Below, one piece after another: positions 43,829 through 52,769 of a stretch of 64,000 bases of DNA (within the stretch, counting starts at the first letter, position 1; every line of letters starts with the position of its first letter). Under the pieces are notes generated by a model. The model had not been told where the DNA came from. It ran no database searches and was given only the letters and a program-made list of their open reading frames with translations. The stretch is taken from NCBI RefSeq assembly GCF_017301735.1, contig NZ_CP071090.1:12197001-12261000 (forward strand), written 5' to 3'. The position numbers were made by a program, and so were the translations under genes. Source of the stretch: Pyxidicoccus parkwaysis (lineage in GTDB: Bacteria; Myxococcota; Myxococcia; Myxococcales; Myxococcaceae).

Positions 43829-45403
43829 ATGCCCCGCTGGTTCAACACCGCAGGTCCTTGCGTCGCGGCCAACCACTACATGCTGCCGGCACTGCGGCGT
43901 CTCCCGGAGCTGCGCACCCTCATCGACCAGCAGGGGTACTTCGTCGTTCACGCGCCCAGGCAGACGGGCAAGACAACTGCATTGCGCTCGCTCGCCCGGG
44001 AGCTGACGGCGGAAGGCCGGTACGTCGCGGTGCACGTGTCCATGGAGATGGGCAATCCCTTTTCCCAGGACGTCGGTGCGGCCGAGCTCGCGGTGCTGGA
44101 GGAGTGGCGGAGGGACGCGGTTCATCAGCTTCCCGCCGAGCTTCAGCCCCCTCCGTTTCCGAATGCGCCTCCTGGCAGTCGTATCAGCGTGGCGCTGACA
44201 TCCTGGGCCGAGGCTGCTCCTCGGCCCCTGGTGGTCTTCCTGGATGAAGTCGATGCATTGAGAGACGTGACGCTGCTCAGCGTGCTGCGTCAGCTACGCA
44301 GTGGCTATCCTCGACGTCCGAAGAACTTTCCCTCTGCGATGGCCCTCATGGGCCTGAGGGACGTGCGCGACTACAAGGTCGCCACTGAAGACCGTGAGCA
44401 CCTGGGCACCGCGAGTCCCTTCAACATCAAGGTGCGCTCGCTCACCCTACGCAACTTCACCGCCGAGGAAGTCGCCGAGCTCTACGCCCAGCACACCGCC
44501 GACACCGGTCAGCGCTTCGAGCCCGAGGCGCTCGCGCTGGCGTTCGAGTCCACTCAAGGCCAGCCGTGGCTCGTCAACGCCCTGGCCAAGGTGGCCGTGG
44601 AGGAGCTGGTCCCCGACCGCTCACAGCCCATCCGTCGTGAGGACGTGGAGCGTGCCCGGTCAGTGCTGATTGCCCGCCGCGAGACGCACCTGGACAGCCT
44701 CACCGACAAGCTGCGCGAGCCTCGGGTCCGCGCCATCCTGGAGCCCGTGCTGGCCGGCACCTTTGCCGGTGGCGGTGACTCCTACCAGGATGACCTCCAG
44801 TACACGCGCGACCTGGGCCTGTGTGCTCCGGATGACCCGGTGCGCGTGGCCAACCCCATCTATCAGGAGCTGATTGCCCGGGTGCTGGCGGGTAATGCCG
44901 AGCCCAAGGTCGTCGTCGCGCCGAGGAGTTTCGTCCTGCCGGATGGCCGGTTCGACTTCGACCGGATGCTGCGGGAGTTCGCCGCCTTCTGGCGCGAGCA
45001 CGGCGAGGTGCTGGCGGCGGGAATGACGTACCACGAGGTGGCTCCCCAGCTCGTGCTCATGGCGTTCCTCCAGCGCGTGGTCAATGGCGGCGGTCAGGTG
45101 GACCGGGAGTACGGAGTAGGGCGCGGGCGTATCGACCTGCTGGTGCGCTGGCCCTACGAGGAGAACGGCCAGCGCCGCCTGCAACGCCACGCCCTGGAGC
45201 TGAAGGTGTGGCGGGAGGGGGAGAAGGACCCGCTGGCCAAGGGCCTCGTCCAGCTCGAGGAGTACCTGGAGCGGCTGGGCCTGGATGAGGGTGTGCTCGT
45301 CATTTTCGACCGCCGTCCGGAGGCGGGCGGTACGGAGACTCGGACCCGCTTCGAGCAGGCGCAGTCCCCTTCGGGACGCAAGGTGACCGTGCTCCGGGCG
45401 TGA
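43829..45403 (+). CDS. AAA-like ATPase with C-terminal PD-(D/E)XK nuclease-like domain
   Basis: 524 residues. N-terminal ATPase of the AAA/STAND-related type with Walker A APRQTGKTT (42-50) and Walker B LVVFLDEVD (about 133-141); a helical lid follows with LVNALAKVAVEE. From about residue 350 a second domain ends in REYGVGRGRIDLLVRWP...ALELKVWREG, the D...E-x-K arrangement of a PD-(D/E)XK nuclease (as in DUF1703-like proteins). Such proteins are common and their role is mostly unknown; some are linked to mobile or defensive contexts. The following enoyl-CoA hydratase gene overlaps or nearly touches its stop. Confidence 0.8.
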   Translation: MPRWFNTAGPCVAANHYMLPALRRLPELRTLIDQQGYFVVHAPRQTGKTTALRSLARELTAEGRYVAVHVSMEMGNPFSQDVGAAELAVLEEWRRDAVHQLPAELQPPPFPNAPPGSRISVALTSWAEAAPRPLVVFLDEVDALRDVTLLSVLRQLRSGYPRRPKNFPSAMALMGLRDVRDYKVATEDREHLGTASPFNIKVRSLTLRNFTAEEVAELYAQHTADTGQRFEPEALALAFESTQGQPWLVNALAKVAVEELVPDRSQPIRREDVERARSVLIARRETHLDSLTDKLREPRVRAILEPVLAGTFAGGGDSYQDDLQYTRDLGLCAPDDPVRVANPIYQELIARVLAGNAEPKVVVAPRSFVLPDGRFDFDRMLREFAAFWREHGEVLAAGMTYHEVAPQLVLMAFLQRVVNGGGQVDREYGVGRGRIDLLVRWPYEENGQRRLQRHALELKVWREGEKDPLAKGLVQLEEYLERLGLDEGVLVIFDRRPEAGGTETRTRFEQAQSPSGRKVTVLRA

Positions 45404-45420
45404 GCGTACAGTGCGCGCCC

Positions 45421-46212
45421 ATGTCCGCTCCTGCCGCTGACGTCCTGCTGGAGGTGGAGGGTGGTGTTGCCACCCTCACCCTGAATGACACTGCTCGCCG
45501 CAACGTGATGACTCCCGAGCTGGGGGAGGCGCTGCGGGCCCGGGTGGAATCGCTTCGTGAGCGCCGTGACGTGTGCGCCGTGGTCCTCACCGGCGCGGGT
45601 GGCGCGTTCTCCGCCGGGGGCGACTTGAAGATGCTGGAGCGGCTGCGCAAGGCCTCGTTCGAGGAGGCCCGCACCTTCATGCTCGACTTCTACGCGCGCT
45701 ACCTGAGCGTGCTGGACTTGCCCATGCCCACCGTGGCCGCGGTGGATGGGCCCGCCATCGGCGCGGGGCTGTGCGTGGCGCTCGCTTGTGACGTGTGCGT
45801 CGTTGGCGAGGACGCGAAGCTCGCGCTCAACTTCGTGCAGCTCGGCCTGCATCCCGGCATGGGCGCGACGTACTTCGCGCCCTGGCGCGCAGGTGTCCAG
45901 GCCGCGGCGGAGTTGATGCTCACGGGACGCCGCTTCGATGGGAAGGAGGCGGTGCGCCTCGGGCTCGCGCTGGAGGCGGCGCCCTCGGGTATGGTGCTCG
46001 CTCGGGCCCGGGCGCTGGCCACGCAGATTGCCGGCAATGCGCCGCTGGCCACTCGCGCGCTCAAGCAGCGGCTGGCCCCGGACCGTGCGGCGCTGCGGAC
46101 CGCGCTGGAGGAGGAGGCCCGCTTCCAGGCGGAGAGCTACGGCAGCGCGGACCTCGGCGAAGGACTCGCGGCTGCGGCGGAGCGCAGGGCCCCTGTCTTC
46201 CAGGGGCGGTGA
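45421..46212 (+). CDS. Enoyl-CoA hydratase/isomerase family protein
   Basis: 263 residues, the usual length for crotonases. The oxyanion-hole segments are visible: VLTGAGGAFSAGGDLKML (HxSGGD-like position) and VDGPAIGAGLCVALACDVCV. The E/D catalytic positions cannot be fixed without alignment. Hydration of enoyl-CoA in fatty acid degradation is the default role. ATG 45421 is preferred; a GTG at 45400 forming GTGA with the preceding stop is an alternative. No other fatty acid genes are close. Confidence 0.88.
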   Translation: MSAPAADVLLEVEGGVATLTLNDTARRNVMTPELGEALRARVESLRERRDVCAVVLTGAGGAFSAGGDLKMLERLRKASFEEARTFMLDFYARYLSVLDLPMPTVAAVDGPAIGAGLCVALACDVCVVGEDAKLALNFVQLGLHPGMGATYFAPWRAGVQAAAELMLTGRRFDGKEAVRLGLALEAAPSGMVLARARALATQIAGNAPLATRALKQRLAPDRAALRTALEEEARFQAESYGSADLGEGLAAAAERRAPVFQGR

Positions 46213-46315
46213 TTCCAGGTCCGGGCCTCGCTCACGGTGCAAGGCTCGCGGTGCCGCACTTCGCGTCAGTACCGTGGGAGGCGCTGAGCCCAGGTCCGCA
46301 CCCGCGTCGAGACGC

Positions 46316-46344
46316 GGGGCCGTGCTTTGAAGCAGCACGTCCCC
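46316..46344. terminator. Hairpin between convergent genes
   Basis: GGGG-C-CGTGCT (46316-46326) pairs with AGCACG-T-CCCC (46334-46344) around a 7-nt loop. It lies between the convergent enoyl-CoA hydratase and mltG genes. No T-tract, so efficiency is uncertain. Confidence 0.45.
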
Positions 46345-46375
46345 GAGGCGCGGGCGCTGACTCCCGGCTCGCGCG

Positions 46376-47395
46376 TCAGTACACGTTGTACTTCTTGCGC
46401 AGCGCCTCGTGCTCATCCGCGTTGCGCGAGGGGTGCAGCTTCTTCTCGGCGTCGTGGAGGTAGTACCAGAAGTCGCTCGGCTTGGGCGTCATGGCCGCCT
46501 GGAGCGAGGCGGCAGTGGGCGCGCCGATGGGGCTCGGCGGCAGGCCCTTGTTGTGGCGCGTGTTGTACGGGTCCGTCGTGTCGCGCAGGCGCTTCAGGAA
46601 GGCGACGCGGTCGTTCCACTGCGCCAGCTCGTAGCGCGACGTCGCGTCCACGCCGAGCGGGAAGCCCTTGTCCACGCGCTTCCAGAGGATGCCCGCCACC
46701 AGCGGGCGCTGCTCGGGCAGCGGCTCCTCGCGCTCCAGCATGGAGGCCATGATGACCACCTCGTGCAGCGTGCGGCCGCTCTTGGTGAGCGCGTCGCGGT
46801 TGGGCGTGTAGAAGCGCTCGGCGAACATGTCGAGCTGGCGCTGGATGAGCCCGTGCACGTCCACCTTCCCGGGGACGATGCCGTACGTCTCCGGGTAGAG
46901 GTAGCCCTCCAGCGTGCCCACGGTGGGCAGGGGGAACGGGGCGTTGAACCTGCTCGGGTTGCTGGCCTCGGCGATGTACGCGCCAGCGGTGATGAGGCCC
47001 GCCGCCGCGAGTGCCGCATCGGTGTCTCGCAGGCGCCAGCCTTCCACCACGACGAAGGGCACGTCCTCGGGGATGGGGTTTCCCTCGAGCGCGGTGGCCA
47101 GCTCCGCCACCGTCATGGACGGACTGACTTCATGACGTCCGGCTTTGGGCGAGAAGGCGCCACGGCGGAACAGGAGCCAGCGCCAGATGCGCGCGTCGCG
47201 GATGAGCCCCTGGGAGGCGAGCAGCGTGCCCAGGCCGCGCCCCGTCGTTCCCTTGGGGACGGTGAACTCCACGGTGGGCGCCCCGGGGGGCGCCATGGCG
47301 CTCTGGACCTGACCCTCGGCCCAGAGGAAGGCACCGGTGCCACCAATGGCCAGCAATACGACGACCACGCACAGGAAGAGGACGAAACGCTTCAT
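46376..47395 (-). CDS. mltG: Endolytic murein transglycosylase MltG
   Basis: 339 residues from ATG 47395. A single N-terminal membrane helix (RFVLFLCVVVVLLAIGGTGAFLWA) anchors a periplasmic domain with the LysM-like part (VEFTVPKGTTGRGLGTLLASQGLI) and the YceG/MltG core: EGYLYPETYGI, MASMLEREEPLPEQRPLVAGILWKRV (catalytic Glu region) and YNTRHNKGLPPSPIGAP. MltG cleaves nascent glycan strands and sets their length. Conserved motifs are complete. Monocistronic. Confidence 0.95.
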   Translation of the reverse strand: MKRFVLFLCVVVVLLAIGGTGAFLWAEGQVQSAMAPPGAPTVEFTVPKGTTGRGLGTLLASQGLIRDARIWRWLLFRRGAFSPKAGRHEVSPSMTVAELATALEGNPIPEDVPFVVVEGWRLRDTDAALAAAGLITAGAYIAEASNPSRFNAPFPLPTVGTLEGYLYPETYGIVPGKVDVHGLIQRQLDMFAERFYTPNRDALTKSGRTLHEVVIMASMLEREEPLPEQRPLVAGILWKRVDKGFPLGVDATSRYELAQWNDRVAFLKRLRDTTDPYNTRHNKGLPPSPIGAPTAASLQAAMTPKPSDFWYYLHDAEKKLHPSRNADEHEALRKKYNVY

Positions 47396-47570
47396 CGCGG
47401 CGCAGGGTAACACCGGCCTCCCGCTTCGCGGTGTTTCGTGTCGCCGGATGTCCGGTCCCGGGCGCTGGACAGGCGGGAGGGCGGGCGTCGCCTGGCATTC
47501 TGTTGATGTTGATGCTGAATCGATGAAGAGCGCACTCCTGACCGGCCGTCCGTGCGGTTAGACTCTCCTC

Positions 47571-47813
47571 ATGGCCACGGTCGACGAGCTCTTCCACCAG
47601 GCACTCCAGCTCACGTCAGAGGAGCGCACCCGGCTTGCGCACGAGCTGCTGCTCAGCGTGGACGGCGAGCCGATGGTGGACGCTGGGGCCGAGCAGGAGT
47701 GGGACCTCGAGATTGCCCGCCGCGCGCGAGGCGTCCTCGATGGCACCACCAAGACCGTGTCCTGGTCCGAAGTGCAGGCCCGGCTCGCTGCACGACAGTC
47801 GCGCACGCGCTGA
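47571..47813 (+). CDS. Antitoxin, putative addiction module component
   Basis: 80 residues of the addiction module component family (TIGR02574 type): ELFHQALQLTSEERTRLAHELLLSVDGEP and a C-terminal helix WDLEIARRARGVLDG...SWSEVQARL. It binds and neutralises the RelE/ParE-type toxin encoded directly downstream. The stop codon TGA overlaps the likely toxin start. AT-rich upstream sequence (47495-47530) probably contains the promoter. Confidence 0.88.
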   Translation: MATVDELFHQALQLTSEERTRLAHELLLSVDGEPMVDAGAEQEWDLEIARRARGVLDGTTKTVSWSEVQARLAARQSRTR

Positions 47814-48145
47814 TACCGGTTCGCCTCGAGCTCGACCCGGAAGCGGCCCGGGAGGTGGAGGCCATCTTCGATTGGTATGAGCGGCGCCAGCCCGGTCTCG
47901 GTTCGGACTTCGCCGCGCAGCTCGACCAGGACCTGGCGCAGCTCATCGACAGCCCTCGCATGGCACCACCATGGAAGGGCCCCACGGCTCAACAGTTGGG
48001 CGTCCGTGTCGCCGTCATGCGGCGCTATCCCTTCGTGCTTCCGTACCTGGCACGCGAGGAGTGGGTCGTCGTCCTCGCGGTGGCTCACGTCCGCAAGCGC
48101 CCCGGTTACTGGCTCCGCCGGCTGAAGCGGCATCCTCGGCCCTGA
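47810..48145 (+). CDS. RelE/ParE-family toxin, probable non-canonical start
   Basis: About 111 residues. The pattern (VRLELDPEAAREVEAIFDWYERRQPGLGSDFAAQLDQDLAQLIDSP, then RRYPFVLPYLAREEWVVVLAVAHVRKRPGYW) is a RelE/ParE toxin, which in this family cleaves mRNA or poisons gyrase. No ATG, GTG or TTG occurs in frame near the beginning of the domain; the best candidate is CTG 47810, giving CTGA overlap with the antitoxin stop. If so, expression is tightly tied to antitoxin translation. An upstream start would fall inside the antitoxin gene. Confidence 0.8.
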   Translation: MIPVRLELDPEAAREVEAIFDWYERRQPGLGSDFAAQLDQDLAQLIDSPRMAPPWKGPTAQQLGVRVAVMRRYPFVLPYLAREEWVVVLAVAHVRKRPGYWLRRLKRHPRP

Positions 48146-48160
48146 CGAACGCTGAAGTGC

Positions 48161-49303
48161 CTACGCCGCCGAGGGCGTGCCCAGCTTCAAGTCCCTGTTC
48201 AGCCCCGCGTCTCGGCTCACGCGCCAGATTTTCTGGTCCAGGTAGTAGTGGTGCAGCGCGAAGCCCCAGATGAACCCGCCCATCAAATCCCGCAGCGTCA
48301 GCCCCGCGCCCAGCGCCACCTGCAGGTCGAAGCCACCACAGCCCGGGTGCGCGCCGAAGCCGCAGCCCAGTCCCCGGTACAGCAGCGTAAAGACCACGCC
48401 GCACACCGCGTAGATGACGAAGCGCTGGCTCACCTTCGGCGCCAGGCCGAAGGCCTTCGCGTCCACGCCCGCCGAGTGGTAGCGGTTGCGGTGATAGAAC
48501 CAGACCACGCCGTGGTACTGCACGTTGTGGAACGCCGTCACCGCCACGGCGAACATGACGAAGTCCATCCGCGCCGACACCGACGGCCAGAACACCACCG
48601 CCGTCAGCCCCAGCGCCGCGCCCATCATCAACAGCTTCGGCCCGTTCACCCGCTGCCCCGCCCGCCACCTCATCACCTGCCGCACGCCGTGGAGCACCAC
48701 CAGCGCCAGCACCAGTGAGAAGCACGCTCCCGCCAGCACCGGCTCCCACGTGGGCTCGCCCGTCAGTCCCAGTTGCCTGCGCGCCGTCGGGTGCGTCACC
48801 GCGAACGCGAGGAACGGCGCCAGCAACCCCGCGTACAGCGTCACGCTGTCCAGCTTCCGGTCCACCGCCGACGTGTCGCCGCCCTTGCGCTGGTACAGCA
48901 CCATGATGCCGTAGTGCTGCCGCACCACGTGCCAGTACGCCCACAGCGAGGAGAGCGTCAGGAACACCACGAAGGGCACCTTCGTCCCCAACAGCACCGA
49001 CACGCCGAAGAGCACCGGCCCCGCCGCGAACCAGCCCAGGCTGCCCAACAGCAGCCTCCGCCGCGTCTGCCACTCGCGCGCGTCCAGGTACGTGCGCGAC
49101 ACCGTGGCGAACAGGTGCGGCCCGTCCAGCACCAGCACCCACGCCCACCAGAGCACCAGGCTGCTGACCCCTCCCCAGACATGCAGACCGACAAGCGTGA
49201 AGCTCGCGGCGGCCCCGCCCACCGTGGAAATCAGGTCGTGCCGCCGGTCCACGAGCCAGCCCGTGCGGGCCGGTACCGGGGTGTCGAGGGTGACAGCGCT
49301 CAT
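48161..49303 (-). CDS. Histidine-rich polytopic membrane protein, unknown function
   Basis: 380 residues from ATG 49303 (GGAG upstream). About eight to nine membrane segments, starting LISTVGGAAASFTLVGLHVWGG. Histidines cluster at conserved-looking spots near membrane segments: DGPHLFATVSRTYLD, YWHVVRQHYGIMVLY, FHNVQYHGVVWFYHRNRYH and FALHHYYLDQKIW. The arrangement recalls the His boxes of membrane di-iron enzymes (hydroxylases, desaturases), but the spacing does not fit a known box set, so I leave function open. Monocistronic; divergent from the PilZ-Hsp70 gene. Confidence 0.75.
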   Translation of the reverse strand: MSAVTLDTPVPARTGWLVDRRHDLISTVGGAAASFTLVGLHVWGGVSSLVLWWAWVLVLDGPHLFATVSRTYLDAREWQTRRRLLLGSLGWFAAGPVLFGVSVLLGTKVPFVVFLTLSSLWAYWHVVRQHYGIMVLYQRKGGDTSAVDRKLDSVTLYAGLLAPFLAFAVTHPTARRQLGLTGEPTWEPVLAGACFSLVLALVVLHGVRQVMRWRAGQRVNGPKLLMMGAALGLTAVVFWPSVSARMDFVMFAVAVTAFHNVQYHGVVWFYHRNRYHSAGVDAKAFGLAPKVSQRFVIYAVCGVVFTLLYRGLGCGFGAHPGCGGFDLQVALGAGLTLRDLMGGFIWGFALHHYYLDQKIWRVSRDAGLNRDLKLGTPSAA

Positions 49304-49447
49304 CGAAGGGCTCCTGCGAGGGTCATCACGATACAGGAAGGTGCAGGTAGGCAACTGCGCACCTGTTGTCATCCAATCGCCGGGCAACCAGCCGAGGGGT
49401 CAAAACCCTCTTGAGCGCGGCGTCCTGTACCGCGATTGTCGCGCGTT

Positions 49448-52400
49448 ATGGATCAAGGTCGGCGCACCACGGACCGCAAGGCAGTGGGTCTGTTGGTGAA
49501 GCTCAAGCATGAAACGGTGGGGAGCTTCGCGGAAGAGTTCGCCACCAACCTGAGCCCGGGTGGGATGTTCGTCCGCTCGCGCACCCCACAGCCCGTGGGG
49601 ACACCCGTCAAGTTCGAGGTGCAGATCGCCGGAGGGGTCCGCGTCCTGCGCGGCTCGGCCACGGTGCGCTGGGTCCGCGAAGTCGGAGACCCCGCCGGGC
49701 CTCCCGGCATGGGACTCCAGTTCGAGGAGCTCGACACCGCGAGCAGGGCGCTCGTGGACATGATGCTCCAGCAGCGCAAGCCGGATGCCGCCGCGTCCCT
49801 CACACCGCTGCCCTCCATCGCGCCCAGTGTCGCTCCCGCCGTGGCTCCGGCCGTGGCTCCCATGGCGCCTCGCGCCGCTCCCGTGCAGGCGAAGCCCGCT
49901 CCCGTTCCTCCGGCGCCCGCGCGGCCCGCGGCCCCGGCTCCTCGCGCCTCGGGGGGCATGGCGCTCGACTCGCTCTTCGATGACCTGGAGTCGTCCGCGC
50001 CCTCCGCCCCGTCGCTCGCGGACGAGCAGTTCGACTTCTCGCCCCCGGCCGTCGAGCGCACGCCCGCGCCGTTCCACGCGCCCATCGCCCTCACGCCGCC
50101 TCCGCCCGTCGCGGACAACGACGTGGACATCCCGCTGGAGGAGCTCATCGCGAGCACGCCTCCACCCCCCGCGACGCCGGACGGAGACGAGCCGCTGCCC
50201 GGGTTCGACTTCGAGATGGATGCCCCCATCGCCGGCACGCCCGTGGCCACGGGCATGCTGCTCGACGAGCCGCCCATCGAGGTTGGCGTCACGGTGGAGG
50301 TCGAGCCGTCCTCCGCCAGCACCGCGTCCTCGAGCGGCGCCCTGGAGTTCGAGCTGGACCTCGGGGACGCAGTGGAGGAGCCGCCCCGCGCTCCCGCGCC
50401 GCCGCCTCGCGCCGCGCCCGTGCCGCCGCCCAAGCCCGCGGCCTCCACGAGCAGCATCGAGTTCGAGCTGGACTTCGGCGACGTCGTGGAAGAGGCGCCC
50501 GCCGCGCCGCCTCCGCCTCCTCGCGCGGCCGCAGCGCCGCCGCCTCCGGCCCGCCCGCCACCGGCTCCGGTGGCTCCGCCTCCCGCGCCCCCGGCGGCGC
50601 GCTCCGGTGGCAGCTTCGAGTTCGAGCTCGACCTGACCGAAGACGTGGAGGAGGCCGCTCCCGTGGCGCCGCCGCCTCCGCCTCGCGCGGCCATGGCGGT
50701 TCCGCCGCCTCCTCCGGCTCCGGTGACGCCTCCGCCTCCTCCGGCCCGCTCGGGTGGCGGCAGCATCGAGTTCGACCTCGACTTGACGGACGACGGCGGC
50801 TCGCTGGATTTCGGCAGCCCCGCGCCCGCTCCCGTCGCGAAGGCTCCCCCCGCGCCGCCCCGGCCCGTGGCGCCTCCGCCCGCGCCGCCGGCGGCCGCGG
50901 CCGTGCGTCCTCCGCCTCCGCCGCCTCCCGCCGCGGCTCCGACTCCGCCGCCTGCGGCCCTGCCCAACGTGCGCCGCGAGGCCCCGCGCGTTCCCGAGCC
51001 CGTGGGCACGCCCACGGTGCTGGCGCCCGTCGCGGCGAAGGCCGCTCCCATCGCGCCCGCGCTGGACGAGCGCGGTCTGCCCAAGACGATTTTCCTGCCG
51101 CCGCCTCCGCAAATCGCCGGCACGGGCCCCGTCATCGGCATCGACCTGGGCACCACCAACTCGTGCGTGGCGCTGCTCACCAACGGGCGTCCGCTCGTGC
51201 TGCGCTCTCGCGAGGGCTACAACACCATTCCCTCCGTCATCTCGCTCAACGCGCAGAACAAGCTGCTCGTCAGCCACCGCGCGAAGAACCAGCTGGTGCT
51301 GCGCCCGCAGCAGACCATCTACGGCGCGAAGCGACTGGTGGGCCGTCCCTACGACAGCGCCGTGGTGAATCAGGTCCGCGAGCGCTTCCACTACGAAATC
51401 GTCCCCGACGCCGCGGGCCGCGCCGCCGTGCGCCTGGGCGACAACGTGCTGTCGCTGGAGGAGGTGCAGGCCATCATCCTCCGCGAGTGCAAGGAGATGG
51501 CGGAGGCCCACCTCAACCACAAGGTGGAGCGCGCGGTGGTGACGGTGCCCGCGTACTACTCCGAGCCGCAGCGTGAGGCCGTGCGCAAGGCCGGCATCCT
51601 CGCGGGGCTCAAGGTGGAGCGCATCCTCAACGAGCCCACCTCGGCGGCGCTCGCCTACGGCCTCAACCGCGAGCTGAACAAGAAGGTCCTCGTCTACGAC
51701 CTGGGCGGCGGTACCTTCGACGCGACGGTGCTCAAAATCGAGAAGAACGTCTTCGAGGTGCTCGGCACCGGCGGCGACATCTTCCTGGGCGGTATCGACT
51801 TCGACAACCTCATCGTCGACTTCCTCCTCCAGCGCTTCCAGGAGAAGGAGGGCATCGCCTTCAACGGCGACGGCATCGCCCTGTCGCGCGTAAGCGACGC
51901 GGCCGAGCGCGCGAAGATGGCCCTCTCCGAGCGCGCCACCTTCGAGGTCCACATCCCCATGCTGATGATGGACGACGGTGGACGGCCCCGGGACTTGCGC
52001 GTCGTGATGACGCGGCAGGAGCTGGAGAAGATTTGCGACCCGCTGCTGTCCCGCACCATCGACGTGGTGCGCGACGTGCTGCTGGACGCGAAGCTCAAGG
52101 CCTCCGAGGTGGATGACATCATCCTCGTGGGCGGCATGAGCCGCATGCCCCTGGTGCGCGACAAGCTCAAGGGCCTGTTCAACAAGGGCCCGCAGGCCAG
52201 CGTCAACGCGGACGAGGCGGTGGCCCTGGGCGCGGCGCTGTACTCGGGCTCGGTGGACAAGGTGAGCAGCGTGGTGCTCATCGACGTGCTGCCGATGACG
52301 GTGGGCGTGGCCATGCCCGGCGGCGCCTTCAAGCGCGTCATCGAGCGCAACAGTCCGCTGCCCGCGCAGCGCTCCTTCGCCATCAACACGACGAAGGACA

Positions 52401-52759
52401 ACGAGGAGTTCCTCGAGCTGTCCATCTTCCAGGGCGAGGACAACCACATCTCCGCCAACGAGTATCTGGGCACGGTGCGAATCGAGGGCCTGCCCAGGGG
52501 GCCCAAGGGCGCGGTGCGCGTGGCCGTCACCATCAAGCTCGATTCCGAGTGCGTGCTGCACGTGGAGGCGCGCGAGTACTCCACGCGCAAGGAAGTGAAG
52601 GCCACTCTGGCCACGCGCTACTCGCCGGAAGAGCTGCAGAAGCAGCTTCAGGTGAGCAAGGAGTCGGTGAAGGCGGCGGAGGACCGGCGCGGCGCGGACC
52701 TGAAGGAGCGCGCGGGTGGCTTCTGGGGCTTCGTCAAGAAGGCGCTGGGCCGCAAGTAG
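49448..52759 (+). CDS. PilZ - proline-rich linker - Hsp70 (DnaK-like) fusion protein
   Basis: 1103 residues from ATG 49448. Residues 1-110 are a PilZ domain with RTTDR (RxxxR) and NLSPGG ([DN]xSxxG), the two intact c-di-GMP-binding motifs. Residues about 110-555 are Pro/Ala-rich and contain four copies of an acidic EFELDL-like motif. Residues about 560-930 form a complete Hsp70 nucleotide-binding domain (IGIDLGTTNSCVALL, VYDLGGGTFDATVLKIE, ILVGGMSRMPLVRDKL), followed by a beta substrate-binding domain (about 935-1060). The helical lid is missing; the protein ends in FVKKALGRK. The natural reading is a c-di-GMP-responsive chaperone. The next gene starts 10 bp downstream. Confidence 0.92.
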   Translation: MDQGRRTTDRKAVGLLVKLKHETVGSFAEEFATNLSPGGMFVRSRTPQPVGTPVKFEVQIAGGVRVLRGSATVRWVREVGDPAGPPGMGLQFEELDTASRALVDMMLQQRKPDAAASLTPLPSIAPSVAPAVAPAVAPMAPRAAPVQAKPAPVPPAPARPAAPAPRASGGMALDSLFDDLESSAPSAPSLADEQFDFSPPAVERTPAPFHAPIALTPPPPVADNDVDIPLEELIASTPPPPATPDGDEPLPGFDFEMDAPIAGTPVATGMLLDEPPIEVGVTVEVEPSSASTASSSGALEFELDLGDAVEEPPRAPAPPPRAAPVPPPKPAASTSSIEFELDFGDVVEEAPAAPPPPPRAAAAPPPPARPPPAPVAPPPAPPAARSGGSFEFELDLTEDVEEAAPVAPPPPPRAAMAVPPPPPAPVTPPPPPARSGGGSIEFDLDLTDDGGSLDFGSPAPAPVAKAPPAPPRPVAPPPAPPAAAAVRPPPPPPPAAAPTPPPAALPNVRREAPRVPEPVGTPTVLAPVAAKAAPIAPALDERGLPKTIFLPPPPQIAGTGPVIGIDLGTTNSCVALLTNGRPLVLRSREGYNTIPSVISLNAQNKLLVSHRAKNQLVLRPQQTIYGAKRLVGRPYDSAVVNQVRERFHYEIVPDAAGRAAVRLGDNVLSLEEVQAIILRECKEMAEAHLNHKVERAVVTVPAYYSEPQREAVRKAGILAGLKVERILNEPTSAALAYGLNRELNKKVLVYDLGGGTFDATVLKIEKNVFEVLGTGGDIFLGGIDFDNLIVDFLLQRFQEKEGIAFNGDGIALSRVSDAAERAKMALSERATFEVHIPMLMMDDGGRPRDLRVVMTRQELEKICDPLLSRTIDVVRDVLLDAKLKASEVDDIILVGGMSRMPLVRDKLKGLFNKGPQASVNADEAVALGAALYSGSVDKVSSVVLIDVLPMTVGVAMPGGAFKRVIERNSPLPAQRSFAINTTKDNEEFLELSIFQGEDNHISANEYLGTVRIEGLPRGPKGAVRVAVTIKLDSECVLHVEAREYSTRKEVKATLATRYSPEELQKQLQVSKESVKAAEDRRGADLKERAGGFWGFVKKALGRK

Positions 52760-52769
52760 CACGCGCGCG

